In this document: positions 43,610 through 52,727 of the stretch, one piece after another
Layout of the letters: every line of letters begins with the position of its first letter
Numbering within the stretch: position 1 is the first letter of the stretch
NCBI RefSeq assembly: GCF_002018875.1
Contig: NZ_MVOL01000002.1
Location: 1-64,000, forward strand
Origin: Pseudomonas sp. MF4836
GTDB lineage: Bacteria > Pseudomonadota > Gammaproteobacteria > Pseudomonadales > Pseudomonadaceae
Reading direction: 5' to 3'
DNA: 64,000 bases
The notes under the pieces: generated by a model
Seen by the model: only the letters and a program-made list of their open reading frames with translations
The model's database searches: none
Told to the model about the DNA's origin: nothing
Made by a program: the position numbers and the translations under genes

Positions 43610-44071
43610 ATGCGTATGGCAAAAACCGTGCAACGCAGCCTGGAGCAGGCGCATTGCGAATTTGATGTGGTGACTCATCCGCATTCGGCCAGCAGCCTGG
43701 AGACCGCGCGAGTGGCCGGGGTGCCCGCCGAGCGGGTGGCTAAATCGGTGGTCCTCGACGACCACCATGGGCATTACCTGATGGCGGTCCTGCCTGCGAG
43801 CCGGCACCTGGACCTGAGCAAGGTCCGCGGCAGTGGCGAATGGCAGATCACCCGCGAAAGCACCCTGGCCCATCTGTTTCAGGACTGCGAACGGGGCGCC
43901 GTGCCGGCCCTCGGCGAAGCCTACGGCCTGGACATGGTCATAGACCCCTTGCTGACACGGCAGAAAGACATCTACGTCGAAGCTGGCAACCATCACAACC
44001 TGGTGCACATGAGCATGGAGCAGTACCTGAAGATGGTGCCCCATGCCGAGGTGTGCGAGGTCAGCCACTAA
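43610..44071 (+). CDS. YbaK/EbsC-domain aminoacyl-tRNA deacylase-like protein
   Basis: A 153-residue protein of the YbaK/ProX family, which removes wrongly charged amino acids from tRNA(Pro) and similar tRNAs. The conserved lysine-containing strand AERVAKSVVLDD is present, with the late GAVPALGEAYGLDMVIDP strand. ATG 43610 has AGGTG upstream. It is divergent from the NfeD operon across 234 bases with no clear motif seen. The exact substrate is not predicted. Confidence 0.85.
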   Translation: MRMAKTVQRSLEQAHCEFDVVTHPHSASSLETARVAGVPAERVAKSVVLDDHHGHYLMAVLPASRHLDLSKVRGSGEWQITRESTLAHLFQDCERGAVPALGEAYGLDMVIDPLLTRQKDIYVEAGNHHNLVHMSMEQYLKMVPHAEVCEVSH

Positions 44072-44122
44072 CCGGCCCGGGCGCTTTTCACCCCGGCCCC
44101 TTTGCAAATCCAGGAGCCCCCC

Positions 44123-44368
44123 ATGGAGTCACCGACCCACAGCCTGCCGGCGCTGTTCAAGCAGCTCGGCCTGCCCGACGACCCGATCAGCATCGAGCGT
44201 TTTATCGCCACCCATTCGCCGCTCAAGCCCGAGCTGCACCTGGCGGACGCGTTCTTCTGGTCCCGCAGCCAGGCGGACTTTTTGCGCGATGAAGTGCTGG
44301 AGGATGCCGATTGGGCGGAGGTGGTGGATCAGTTGGATGTGTTGTTGCGCAAGGGGCGTGGGGGGTAG
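44123..44368 (+). CDS. DUF2789 family protein
   Basis: An 81-residue acidic helical protein recognisable as DUF2789 (ALFKQLGLPDDPISIERFI, then WSRSQADFLRDEVLEDADW). Function unknown; common in Pseudomonas. A CAGGAG site precedes ATG 44123; it begins 51 bases after the YbaK-type gene and may be co-transcribed. Confidence 0.8.
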   Translation: MESPTHSLPALFKQLGLPDDPISIERFIATHSPLKPELHLADAFFWSRSQADFLRDEVLEDADWAEVVDQLDVLLRKGRGG

Positions 44369-44398
44369 AAAGGGCACATTTGTCACTATGCGAAATTT

Positions 44399-44428
44399 AG
44401 ACCAGAATTAGGTACTAATTTGAGGTCT
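44399..44428. promoter_or_regulatory. Nested operator of toxin-antitoxin operon
   Basis: Two inverted repeats share a centre: outer AGACC (44399-44403) / GGTCT (44424-44428) and inner AATTAG (44406-44411) / CTAATT (44415-44420). The site overlaps the antitoxin's ribosome site and ends five bases before its ATG, as expected for autoregulation by antitoxin-toxin complexes. Confidence 0.65.
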
Positions 44429-44433
44429 TAATT

Positions 44434-44679
44434 ATGCAAAGTGTGTTGGCTGATAAAGCCGTCAGTGTGTCGGAACTGAAGAGAAACCCCTCTGCTGTGC
44501 TCAGTGGCGCCCAGGGGGGGGCGGTGGCGGTTTTAAACCACAACCGGGTCATGGGTTACATGGTTCCGGCTGATGTTTTCGAGGCCATGATGGAGCGGCT
44601 TGATGATCTGGAGCTGGCGGAAATCGTACGGGCGCGCAGCAAGGAGACCCCGATATCGGTAAGTCTGGATGACTTATAA
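44434..44679 (+). CDS. Phd/YefM-family antitoxin
   Basis: An 81-residue antitoxin. The N-terminal DNA-binding fold (VSVSELKRNPSAVLSGA, then VAVLNHNRVMGYMVPADVFE) is typical of Phd/YefM, and the acidic C-terminus (KETPISVSLDDL) should wrap the toxin. It overlaps the toxin gene by 11 bases. A nested palindrome lies directly upstream. Confidence 0.92.
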   Translation: MQSVLADKAVSVSELKRNPSAVLSGAQGGAVAVLNHNRVMGYMVPADVFEAMMERLDDLELAEIVRARSKETPISVSLDDL

Positions 44680-44950
44680 GCTTGAGTTCCTGCCTTCTGC
44701 GCTTAAAGAGTGGAACAAGCTGGGGCATACGCTGCGTGAGCAGTTCAAGAAGAAACTCGTGGAGCGCGTGCAGTTCCCGCGAGTGCCTGGCGATGCGCTG
44801 CATGGCATGCCTGACTGTTACAAAGTCAAATTGAAGGCCTCCGGGTACCGATTGGTTTACCAGGTGATAGACGAACGGGTGGTGGTTTCCGTGGTGGCGG
44901 TTGGCAAGCGTGAACGCGGCACGGTTTACGAGCGAGCCAAAAAACGCTGA
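44669..44950 (+). CDS. RelE/ParE-family toxin
   Basis: A 93-residue basic protein of the RelE superfamily. YKLEFLPSALKEWNKLGHTLREQ at the start and LKASGYRLVYQVIDERVVVSVVAVGKRER later are the family marks; C-terminal Lys/Arg/Tyr residues suggest ribosome-dependent mRNA cleavage as in RelE. It is full length and paired with an intact antitoxin, so it is probably functional. Confidence 0.92.
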   Translation: MTYKLEFLPSALKEWNKLGHTLREQFKKKLVERVQFPRVPGDALHGMPDCYKVKLKASGYRLVYQVIDERVVVSVVAVGKRERGTVYERAKKR

Positions 44951-45005
44951 GTCATTTCTTGTGCACGGACCCATAGCGGTCGCCAGGAATAGTTTGTATC
45001 AAAAC

Positions 45006-45053
45006 TTGACCAAAAATATCCGCCAATGTCATATTGATAGTTAGCAAACTAAC
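45006..45053 (+). promoter_or_regulatory. Promoter and MarR-type operator of efflux operon
   Basis: TTGACC (45006-45011) and TCATAT (45029-45034), 17 bases apart, make a plausible promoter. Right after it GTTAG-CAAA-CTAAC (45040-45053) is a perfect palindrome of the kind bound by MarR proteins; repressor bound here would block the start of transcription. Confidence 0.6.
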
Positions 45054-45070
45054 AGTGTGCGAATCCTCCC

Positions 45071-45526
45071 TTGTCCCAGAATCTCGATGCGCTCCAGATG
45101 AATATCAGCAGCGGCATGGTGGTCGCCTCGCGCCATTGGCGGCGGATCTGCCAGACCACGCTGCTCAACTATGGAATCTCCGAAGCCTGCGCCGTGCCGT
45201 TGTTGATGATCGGGCGCCTGGGCGAGGGCGTGCGTCAGGTGACGGTGGCCCATGCCGCCGGGATGGAGAGCCCGTCCCTGGTGCGCCTGCTCGATCAGTT
45301 GTGCAAGGCCGGTTACGTGTGTCGCACCGAAGACGCCCATGATCGCCGCGCCAAATGCCTGAGCCTGACCGCCAGTGGCCGCGAACTGGTACAGGCGGTG
45401 GAGGTGGAGTTGGCGCGCCTGCGTCGCGAAGTGCTGGACGGCATCGCGCCTGGGGACCTTGAGGCCGCGCTGCGGGTGATTCGCGCCTTCGAGTCGGCGA
45501 CCCATTTGCCGGTGGCCGCTTCTTGA
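45071..45526 (+). CDS. MarR-family transcriptional regulator
   Basis: A 151-residue regulator with a winged helix: QVTVAHAAGMESPSLVRLLDQLCKAGYVCR and DRRAKCLSLTASGRELVQAVE. It heads an efflux operon and overlaps the next gene by four bases (TTGA), so it is likely a local repressor relieved by aromatic acids or similar. Two starts are possible: TTG 45071 and ATG 45098; the longer is given, but neither has a strong ribosome site. Confidence 0.9.
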   Translation: MSQNLDALQMNISSGMVVASRHWRRICQTTLLNYGISEACAVPLLMIGRLGEGVRQVTVAHAAGMESPSLVRLLDQLCKAGYVCRTEDAHDRRAKCLSLTASGRELVQAVEVELARLRREVLDGIAPGDLEAALRVIRAFESATHLPVAAS

Positions 45527-47607
45527 ACGGATTTTTTACCGGCATGCCGCCGGCGCGGGACTGGTTCTACGGGGCGCGCACCTTCGCCGCGTCGATGATC
45601 GCGCTGTATATCGCCATGCTGATGCAGATGCCGCGTCCCTACTGGGCCATGGCGACCGTGTATATCGTCTCCAGCCCCTTTGTCGGTCCCACCAGCTCCA
45701 AGGCGCTGTACCGCGCGGTCGGCACCTTGCTTGGGGCGTCGGCGGCAGTACTGTTTGTGCCAATGTTCGTGCAGAGCCCCTACCTGCTGGTGCTGGTGAT
45801 TGCGCTGTGGACCGGCATCCTGCTGTTTTTGTCCCTGCATCTGCGTACCGCCAACAGTTACGCGCTGATGCTGGCCGGCTACACCCTGCCGCTGATCGCC
45901 CTGCCGGTGGTGGATAATCCCCTGGCGGTGTGGGACGTGGCTGAGGCGCGTACCGAGGAAATCTTCCTCGGCATCGTCTGCGCCGCGGTGGTTGGCAGCA
46001 TGTTCTGGCCGCGGCGCCTGGCCCCAGTGTTTGTCGACGCGGCCGGCAAGTGGTTTGCCGATGCGTCCACCTACAGCCAGCGTTTCCTCAGTCGCACCGT
46101 GGACCCGCAGGAAGTCAGCGCCCTGCGCGGCTCGATGGTCGCCACCTTCAACAGCCTGGAACTGATGATCGGCCAACTGCCCCACGAAGGCGCGCGGCCA
46201 CAGACCGTGCGCAATACCAAGGAACTGCGGGGGCGCATGATCCACCTGCTGCCGGTGGTGGACGCCCTGGATGACGCGCTCTATGCCCTGGAACGACGCA
46301 CTCCGGAATTGGTGGCGCAGTTCGCACCGCTGCTGGAACAGGCCAATGCGTGGTTGCAGGACACGGCCGCGGGTGCCTCGGTGGAGCGCTGGCAAGCGCT
46401 GCGCAATCAGCTCGACGCCTTGCAGCCGAGCGCCGAAGCGCTGGATGACCGACGCCAACTGCTGCTGTCCAACGCCCTGTATCGGTTGGGCGAATGGATC
46501 GACCTGTGGCAGGACTGCCGCAGCCTGCAACACGCCATTCAATGCGAAAGCCAGGACACCTGGCGCGCGGTCTACCGGCATTGGCGCCTGGGCCGGCTGA
46601 CGCCGTTTCTCGATCGCGGGTTGATGCTGTATTCGGTGGTCTCGACCATCACCGCGATCATCGTCGCCTCGGTGCTGTGGATCCTCCTGGGCTGGACCGA
46701 CGGCGGCAGCGCGGTGATCCTGGCGGCGGTGGCGTGCAGCTTCTTCGCCTCCATGGACGACCCGGCGCCGCAGATCTACCGCTTCTTTTTCTGGACCGCG
46801 ATGTCGGTGCTGTTCGCCAGCCTCTACCTGTTCCTGATCCTGCCCAACCTGCATGACTTCCCGATGCTGGTGCTGGCCTTTGCCGTGCCCTTTATCTGCG
46901 TCGGAACCCTCACGGTACAGCCGCGCTTTTACCTCGGCATGCTGCTGACCATCGTCAACACCTCGTCCTTTATCAGCATCCAGGGCGCCTACGACGCCGA
47001 CTTCCTGAGCTTCGCCAACTCCAACCTGGCCGGGCCCATGGGCTTGCTGTTTGCCTTCGTCTGGACCCTGATTGCCCGGCCCTTCGGTTCGGAGCTGGCG
47101 GCCAAGCGCCTGACGCGCTTCAGCTGGCGCGACATTGTCGGCCTGACGCAGCCGGCGACCCTGGCCGAGCATCGGCACCTGGGGGCGCAAATGCTCGACC
47201 GACTGATGCAGCACCTGCCGCGATTGGCCATGACCGGTCAGGACACCGGCGTCGCCCTGCGCGAACTGCGGGTGGCGCTGAATCTCCTCGACCTGCTGGC
47301 CTATTCGCCACGGGTGCAGGGTTCGGCGCAGGCACTGGTGCGGCAAGTGGTGGCCGAGGTCGGGGCGTATTTTCAGGCCTGCCTCAAGGCCGGTGAACGC
47401 CTGCCGGCGCCCAGTGCTCTGCTGATGACCCTGGACCGTACCCGGCGCGCCCTCAACGCTCAGGCCCAGGACGACCACGAAACGCGCCTGCATCTGCTGC
47501 ACGCCCTCAGCGGCCTGCGCCTGGCCTTGCTGCCGGGGGTGGAATTCGTCGTCGGCGGCGAGCTTGAAGAACCGCTTCCCCATGGCATCGATGGAGCGCC
47601 TCTATGA
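45523..47607 (+). CDS. FUSC-family aromatic-acid/fusaric-acid exporter
   Basis: A 694-residue inner-membrane protein with two sets of about six helices separated by a large soluble region (~165-360), the FUSC/AaeB layout. The first half has MPRPYWAMATVYIVSSPFVGPTSSK, the second WTDGGSAVILAAVACSFFASMDDP. It is the pump component; with DUF1656, HlyD and NodT proteins it forms a fusaric-acid/p-hydroxybenzoate-type efflux complex. The start is TTG overlapping the MarR stop. Confidence 0.92.
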   Translation: MNGFFTGMPPARDWFYGARTFAASMIALYIAMLMQMPRPYWAMATVYIVSSPFVGPTSSKALYRAVGTLLGASAAVLFVPMFVQSPYLLVLVIALWTGILLFLSLHLRTANSYALMLAGYTLPLIALPVVDNPLAVWDVAEARTEEIFLGIVCAAVVGSMFWPRRLAPVFVDAAGKWFADASTYSQRFLSRTVDPQEVSALRGSMVATFNSLELMIGQLPHEGARPQTVRNTKELRGRMIHLLPVVDALDDALYALERRTPELVAQFAPLLEQANAWLQDTAAGASVERWQALRNQLDALQPSAEALDDRRQLLLSNALYRLGEWIDLWQDCRSLQHAIQCESQDTWRAVYRHWRLGRLTPFLDRGLMLYSVVSTITAIIVASVLWILLGWTDGGSAVILAAVACSFFASMDDPAPQIYRFFFWTAMSVLFASLYLFLILPNLHDFPMLVLAFAVPFICVGTLTVQPRFYLGMLLTIVNTSSFISIQGAYDADFLSFANSNLAGPMGLLFAFVWTLIARPFGSELAAKRLTRFSWRDIVGLTQPATLAEHRHLGAQMLDRLMQHLPRLAMTGQDTGVALRELRVALNLLDLLAYSPRVQGSAQALVRQVVAEVGAYFQACLKAGERLPAPSALLMTLDRTRRALNAQAQDDHETRLHLLHALSGLRLALLPGVEFVVGGELEEPLPHGIDGAPL

Positions 47608-47813
47608 TCGGTGATCTGGATATCAGTGGGGTATTCCTGCCCACGCTGCTGGTGCTGATGGGCATTACTTATGTGTTGTACCTGGTGGTGCACGGGTTGT
47701 TGACGCGCATGCACTTCTATCGCCTGGTCTGGCACCGGGCACTGTTCAACGTGGGTCTCTACGCCTTGCTGCTCGGCGTGGTGGATTCACTCAGTCGATA
47801 CCTGATGACATGA
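47604..47813 (+). CDS. DUF1656 small membrane protein (AaeX-like)
   Basis: A 69-residue protein with two membrane helices (LPTLLVLMGITYVLYLVVHGLL and ALFNVGLYALLLGVVDSLSRY). DUF1656/AaeX proteins are almost always encoded between the FUSC pump and HlyD adaptor, as here, with four-base overlaps on both sides. Confidence 0.92.
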   Translation: MIGDLDISGVFLPTLLVLMGITYVLYLVVHGLLTRMHFYRLVWHRALFNVGLYALLLGVVDSLSRYLMT

Positions 47814-48706
47814 AAAAACCTTTATTGACCATCGGTCGCGTAGTCCTGACCTTGCTGGTGGTGACCTTCGCGGTCGTGGTGGTGTGGCGCATGGTGATGT
47901 ACTACATGTTCGCGCCCTGGACCCGGGACGGGCATATTCGCGCCGACATCGTGCAGATCGCGCCGGATGTGTCCGGGTTGATCCAGCAGGTCCAGGTGCG
48001 CGACAACCAGTTGGTGCAGCGCGGCCAGGTGCTATTCAGCATCGACCAGGACCGTTTCAAGCTGGCCCTGCGCCAAGCCAGGGCGGCCCTCGCCGACCGC
48101 CAGGAAACCCTCGACCAGGCCCAGCGTGAAGCCCGGCGCAACAAGGGCCTGGGCAACCTGGTGCCACGCGAGCAACTGGAAGAAAGCCAGTCGCGGGTGG
48201 CCCGTGCCCAGTCGGCCCTGGCCGAAACCCTGGTGGCGGTGGACAGCGCGCAGTTGAACCTCGACCGCTCGGTGATCCGCAGCCCGGTCGACGGTTACGT
48301 CAACGACCGTGCGCCGCGGGCCCAGGAATTCGTCACCGCCGGGCGCCCGGTGTTGTCGGTGGTGGACAGCAACTCCTTCCACATCGACGGTTATTTCGAA
48401 GAGACCAAGCTCGACGGTATCCATGTCGGCCAGGCGGTCGACATCCGGGTCATCGGTGACCGTGCACGGTTGCGCGGGCATGTCGAAAGCATCGTCGCCG
48501 GTATCGAGGACCGCGACCGCAGCAGCGGTTCCAACCTGCTGCCCAACGTCAATCCGGCCTTCAGCTGGGTGCGGCTGGCGCAGCGGATTCCGGTGCGCAT
48601 CGCCTTTGACGATGTACCGGCGGATTTCCGCATGATCGCCGGGCGCACCGCCACGGTGTCGATCATCGATGGCCAGGGCAAACCGCAGCAGGAGCCCGGG
48701 CAATGA
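47810..48706 (+). CDS. HlyD/AaeA-family periplasmic adaptor
   Basis: A 298-residue membrane-fusion protein with one N-terminal helix and the split lipoyl domain: IVQIAPDVSGLIQQVQVRDNQ then SVIRSPVDGYVNDRAPRAQE. The hairpin between is short (~75-145), typical of AaeA. It connects the FUSC pump with the NodT protein encoded next, overlapping both neighbours by four bases. Confidence 0.93.
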   Translation: MKKPLLTIGRVVLTLLVVTFAVVVVWRMVMYYMFAPWTRDGHIRADIVQIAPDVSGLIQQVQVRDNQLVQRGQVLFSIDQDRFKLALRQARAALADRQETLDQAQREARRNKGLGNLVPREQLEESQSRVARAQSALAETLVAVDSAQLNLDRSVIRSPVDGYVNDRAPRAQEFVTAGRPVLSVVDSNSFHIDGYFEETKLDGIHVGQAVDIRVIGDRARLRGHVESIVAGIEDRDRSSGSNLLPNVNPAFSWVRLAQRIPVRIAFDDVPADFRMIAGRTATVSIIDGQGKPQQEPGQ

Positions 48707-50151
48707 ACACGGCGGCGCGTTTGGCCCTGGCCGGGCTCGGCCTGCTGCTCTCGGCCTGCCACATGGTCGGGCCGGACTACCAGTTGCCGGCGGACGCCGC
48801 GCTGCAGCGTCCCGACTTGCAAGGTGAGCTGGCGGCCAAGGATGCGGATGTGGTCTCGGCGCCGGTGCCCGGCGATTGGTGGCGCCTGTATCAGGACCCG
48901 CGCCTGGACCAGTTGGTGCAGCAGGCCCTGGCCTCCAACACCGACCTGCGGGTCGCCGCGGCCAACCTGGCGCGGGCCCGGGCCCAGGTCGACGAGGCCC
49001 AGGCTGCCGGCGGCTGGAGCGGCGGGGTGAAGATGGGGGCGCAGCGCTTGCAGGAGTCGGGCGAAGCCTTCCTCCAGGCCGGCAAGGTGCCGGTGGCCAA
49101 TGTCGGTGATATCGCGATCAGCACTTCCTATCAGTTCGACCTGTTCGGCACCCTGCAGCGAGGCATCGAGGCGGCCAAGGCCAATGCCGACGCAACCCAG
49201 GCCGCGGCCGACACCGCACGCATCACCCTGGTGGCCGACGTGGTCCGGGCCTATACGCAAATCTGCGCGGCCAACGAGGAGCGGCAGATCGCCGAGCATT
49301 CCCTCGACCTGCAAGCCCAGAGCACCCAGCTGACCCAGCGCCTGCGGGATGCGGGGCGCGGTGACGAGACCCAGGTCACCCGCTCGCAGACCCAATTCAA
49401 GTCATTGCGCGCCGAATTGCCGCGCTATGAAGCGGCGCGCCAGGCCGGGCTGTTCCGCCTGTCGATGTTGCTGGCCAAACCCCTGGACCAACTGCCCGCC
49501 GGCACCAGCAGTTGCGCCGAGCTGCCGCACATTGCGCAATTGTTGCCGGTGGGTGACGGCGCGACCCTGCTCAAGCGCCGGCCCGACGTGCGCCAGGCCG
49601 AACGCCGTCTGGCGGCCGCCACCGCCGACATCGGCGTGGCCACCGGCGCGCTGTACCCGGACATCAGCATCGGCGCCACCGTCGGCACGGTCGGCATCCT
49701 GGAAAACCTCGGCAAGCCCGCCACCAACCGCTGGGGCTTTGGCCCGCTGTTGAGCTGGAGCGTGCCGTCCAATGGCGCCCGCCAGCGTATTCATCAGGCC
49801 GAAGCCGTGAGTCAGGGCGCCCTGGCGCATTTTGACGGGGTGGTGCTCAACGCCATCCGCGAAACCCAGACCGGCTTGGCGCAATACAGTGCCCAACTGC
49901 AACGCCGCGACGCCCTGGCGGATGCCGAAGTGTCGGCGCAGCAGGCGGCGGACCAGACCCACCGCTTCTTCCAGGCCGGCCGTGCGTCGTTCCTGGCCGA
50001 CCTGCAAGCCACCCGGACCTACACCGATATGCGCGCGCAACTGGCCTCGGCCAACACCCAGGTCGCCATGAGCCAGATCGATCTGTTCCTGGCCCTGGGC
50101 GGTGGTTGGGAAAGCGGACGAACGCAAGGCTCGCCGTCCAGCAAACCCTGA
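48703..50151 (+). CDS. NodT-family outer-membrane efflux lipoprotein
   Basis: A 482-residue outer-membrane channel with a lipobox LLLSACHMVGPDY near the start and two OEP repeats (LLKRRPDVRQAERRLAAATADIGV is the family hallmark). It is the last gene of the MarR-FUSC-DUF1656-HlyD operon and provides the exit channel. Confidence 0.93.
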   Translation: MNTAARLALAGLGLLLSACHMVGPDYQLPADAALQRPDLQGELAAKDADVVSAPVPGDWWRLYQDPRLDQLVQQALASNTDLRVAAANLARARAQVDEAQAAGGWSGGVKMGAQRLQESGEAFLQAGKVPVANVGDIAISTSYQFDLFGTLQRGIEAAKANADATQAAADTARITLVADVVRAYTQICAANEERQIAEHSLDLQAQSTQLTQRLRDAGRGDETQVTRSQTQFKSLRAELPRYEAARQAGLFRLSMLLAKPLDQLPAGTSSCAELPHIAQLLPVGDGATLLKRRPDVRQAERRLAAATADIGVATGALYPDISIGATVGTVGILENLGKPATNRWGFGPLLSWSVPSNGARQRIHQAEAVSQGALAHFDGVVLNAIRETQTGLAQYSAQLQRRDALADAEVSAQQAADQTHRFFQAGRASFLADLQATRTYTDMRAQLASANTQVAMSQIDLFLALGGGWESGRTQGSPSSKP

Positions 50152-50244
50152 GCCCGTTGCTATGCTTTGAGCTGTTGGGCGAGCGCCTTTCAAGAGCGCC
50201 CCCGTCCACGGCTCAAGCACGTGATGGTCATGGGGATTCCAATA

Positions 50245-50877
50245 ATGAAAAACCCTTATGCTCCCGGCTTCTGGTGCGTTCTGTGCGCGCTGTTGCTGCT
50301 CTCTGCGACTTACTTCTACGGCATCATGCTGGCCCACCAGATCGACAAGGCGATGGTCTTCCTCGACAGCGCCAGTGCGCTGATCGCAGTACTGGCAATC
50401 GTGGTGGTGGCCTGGGCTTCGCTCGGCAGCCTGCGGCTCAAGAAAAAACAACTGGAACAGAGCAAGACCCTGGTGGTGATCTGGGACACCAAGGTCGCGC
50501 TGCGTCGGGTCGAAACCGTGTTCGATCGCTATTTCTGGGGCAGCTACTGGCAGCCGGGGCGCAGTTTCCAGGAAGTCATGGGCGAACTCACCGGCACCCC
50601 CCTGGAAAAAAGCCTCGAAGCCCTGAAGAAACAGTGCGTGGTCCTCGACCGCCAATCCTCCGACGGCCGGCACTGGCTGAACAACGCCCGGGAACTCTCC
50701 GACGTCGCCGCCGCCATGGCCCGCCAGCGCTACCAACTGGACTTCTGCGACCCGCGAGGGGATTCCCCGGGCGGCGCCGTGATCGATCGCGACTTCGAAG
50801 TGCTGGTGTACACCTGGAGCGCCCGCCTCAAAAGCTTCGACCACCAGCTCGATGCCCTGGAAATCGAATACTCCTGA
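50245..50877 (+). CDS. Small membrane protein, unknown function
   Basis: A 210-residue protein I do not recognise. Two N-terminal helices (FWCVLCALLLLSATYFYGIML and SALIAVLAIVVVAWASL) precede a soluble, mixed-charge domain with aromatic and cysteine residues (VETVFDRYFWGSYW, KKQCVVLDRQSS). ATG 50245 with GGGGATT upstream is chosen. It stands alone between the efflux operon and the DUF945 gene. Confidence 0.7.
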   Translation: MKNPYAPGFWCVLCALLLLSATYFYGIMLAHQIDKAMVFLDSASALIAVLAIVVVAWASLGSLRLKKKQLEQSKTLVVIWDTKVALRRVETVFDRYFWGSYWQPGRSFQEVMGELTGTPLEKSLEALKKQCVVLDRQSSDGRHWLNNARELSDVAAAMARQRYQLDFCDPRGDSPGGAVIDRDFEVLVYTWSARLKSFDHQLDALEIEYS

Positions 50878-50880
50878 GCC

Positions 50881-50921
50881 GTTGTAGCCGCCGCCAGGCT
50901 GCGCTGGCCCTTGCAGGCCCA
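50881..50921. repeat. REP-like palindromic element
   Basis: GTTGTAGCCGCCGCC-AGGCTGCG followed by GGCCCTTGCAGGCC resembles the widespread 'TGTAGCCGCTGCCGCAGGCTGCG' intergenic elements of Pseudomonas. It directly follows the stop of the preceding gene. The remaining gap to 51139 shows no clear gene. Confidence 0.55.
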
Positions 50922-51139
50922 CAAAAAACCCAAGCCAAACCGCCGTGGATGGCCCCGTCCGTTCGTCCCATGAATGCGCCCTGGCTCACGGATTAACGAG
51001 TTTTCACACGCAAAGGCTGGGTCGCCGGGCGCCGCCAATGCTAATCTTCGCCCGCTTTACGCGAAGTCGAGCCGCAACCCGTCATGGGTTCAGGGAAGAC
51101 GACCACACCTTCAAACAACGGATATTGATCGGGTCAGAC

Positions 51140-52642
51140 ATGAATAAATCAGCAGGCGTACTGTTAGGAATCGTCGTCGCAGTAGGTGCAATCAGTGCCG
51201 GCGGCGCCTGGTACACCGGCACCAAGCTCGAAGGTGTACTGCAAACCTCGATCGCCGATGCCAACAAGGAACTGCAGGCCGCAATGGTCGGTTCCAACGG
51301 CAGCGCGACCCTGGAGCTGGTATCCCTCGATCGCAAGCTGTTCACCAGCACCGCCCATTACCGCCTCAAGGGCGAAGGCGAGCTGTTCAACGGCAACGCC
51401 GAGCTGCTGTTCGTCGACCATATCGAACACGGTCCGCTGCCGTTCTCGCGCCTGATCAGCCTGAAGTGGCTGCCGGTCATGGCCACCAGTCACTACGAGC
51501 TGGAAAAGAACCCGCAGACCGAAAAATGGTTTGCCGCCGCCAATGGCCAGTCGCCGCTCAAAGGCCTGGTCAACATGGGTTACGACCGCTCCGCCAACGG
51601 CACCCTCGAGCTGCTGCCGCTGGATATCGCCCTGGATGACAACACCAAGTTCAAGTTTTCCGGCCTGAACCTGAATGTCGACAGTTCTTCCGAGGCCCAG
51701 AAGGTCAAGGTCGACGGCTACATGGACAGCCTCACGCTGCTCCTGAGCCCGGCGGACAAGCCACCGGTACTGGTCGAGCTGAACGGCCTGACCCTGGCCA
51801 GCAACCTCAACAAAAGCAGTTTCGGTTTCTACCTGGGCCAGAACACCCTGGAGCTGACCAGCACCAAGGCCACCTTTGGCGACAAGAAATCGGTCCTGAC
51901 CCTGAAAAACTTCGAACAGAAGACCTCCAGCGAAGAAACCGGCACCACCCTGGGCGGCCGCGCCGATTACAAGGTGGGTGAGATCAACTTCGACGGCAAG
52001 AACATCGGTTCGGCGCAGATGGCCTGGAGCATGAAGAACCTCGACACCCAGTCCCTGATGGACCTGGTGCAGGTTTATCAGACCAAGCTGCAACCCTACG
52101 AAGCTGCTTCCACCGCCGCCGCCGAAAATGGCGAACCGGCACCGGAGCTGCAAATGACCGAGGCCGAAGAGGCCAAGGTGCGCAGCGCGGTGAACAAGGT
52201 GCTGGAATCCAAGCCGCAGCTCGCCCTGGAAAACTTCTCGTTCAAGACCACCAACGGTGAGAGCCGCTTCAACCTCAGCCTGCACCTGGCCAAGCCGCAG
52301 AACCTTGAGTTGCCGCCTGCTGAACTGGGCAAGCAACTGATCAGCCTGCTGGACGCCAACCTGCAACTGTCCAAGCCGATGATTGCCGATGTGGCGGCGC
52401 TGCAGGCGCAACTGGATGGCCAGACCGACGCCAAGCTGATCGCCGATCAGAGCAACATGGCGGCTGAAATGGTCAGCGGCATGGCCCTGGGGACGCAACT
52501 GGCGAAGCTGGAAGGCACCGATATCGTCTCCAAGCTGCACTACGCCGATAACCAGGTGGACTTCAACGGCCAGAAGATGAGCGTTGAGCAGTTCATCGGT
52601 TTTGTCATGAGCAAAGCCGGTGGTGCTGGCGCCCTTCGCTAA
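51140..52642 (+). CDS. DUF945 (YdgA-like) family protein
   Basis: A 500-residue protein with one N-terminal helix or uncleaved signal (AGVLLGIVVAVGAISAGGAWYTG) and a long beta-rich region typical of YdgA/DUF945, including the N-terminal GSNGSATLELVSLDRKLFTSTAHY and a helical C-terminus. The family is envelope-associated; the role is not well known. ATG 51140 is used because the upstream open frame lacks family character. A terminator follows. Confidence 0.85.
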   Translation: MNKSAGVLLGIVVAVGAISAGGAWYTGTKLEGVLQTSIADANKELQAAMVGSNGSATLELVSLDRKLFTSTAHYRLKGEGELFNGNAELLFVDHIEHGPLPFSRLISLKWLPVMATSHYELEKNPQTEKWFAAANGQSPLKGLVNMGYDRSANGTLELLPLDIALDDNTKFKFSGLNLNVDSSSEAQKVKVDGYMDSLTLLLSPADKPPVLVELNGLTLASNLNKSSFGFYLGQNTLELTSTKATFGDKKSVLTLKNFEQKTSSEETGTTLGGRADYKVGEINFDGKNIGSAQMAWSMKNLDTQSLMDLVQVYQTKLQPYEAASTAAAENGEPAPELQMTEAEEAKVRSAVNKVLESKPQLALENFSFKTTNGESRFNLSLHLAKPQNLELPPAELGKQLISLLDANLQLSKPMIADVAALQAQLDGQTDAKLIADQSNMAAEMVSGMALGTQLAKLEGTDIVSKLHYADNQVDFNGQKMSVEQFIGFVMSKAGGAGALR

Positions 52643-52690
52643 GCCCGCTTCGGTCGGTCACCGCCGGCCGATAACGTTGTAGCAACCTGA

Positions 52691-52727
52691 CGCCCGACGC
52701 CTGTTTTCTAACAGGATCGGGCGTTTT
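52691..52727 (+). terminator. Rho-independent terminator after DUF945 gene
   Basis: CGCCCGA (52691-52697) pairs with TCGGGCG (52717-52723), with an inner CCTGT/ACAGG stem, followed by TTTT. It lies 49 bases after the stop codon. Confidence 0.85.
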
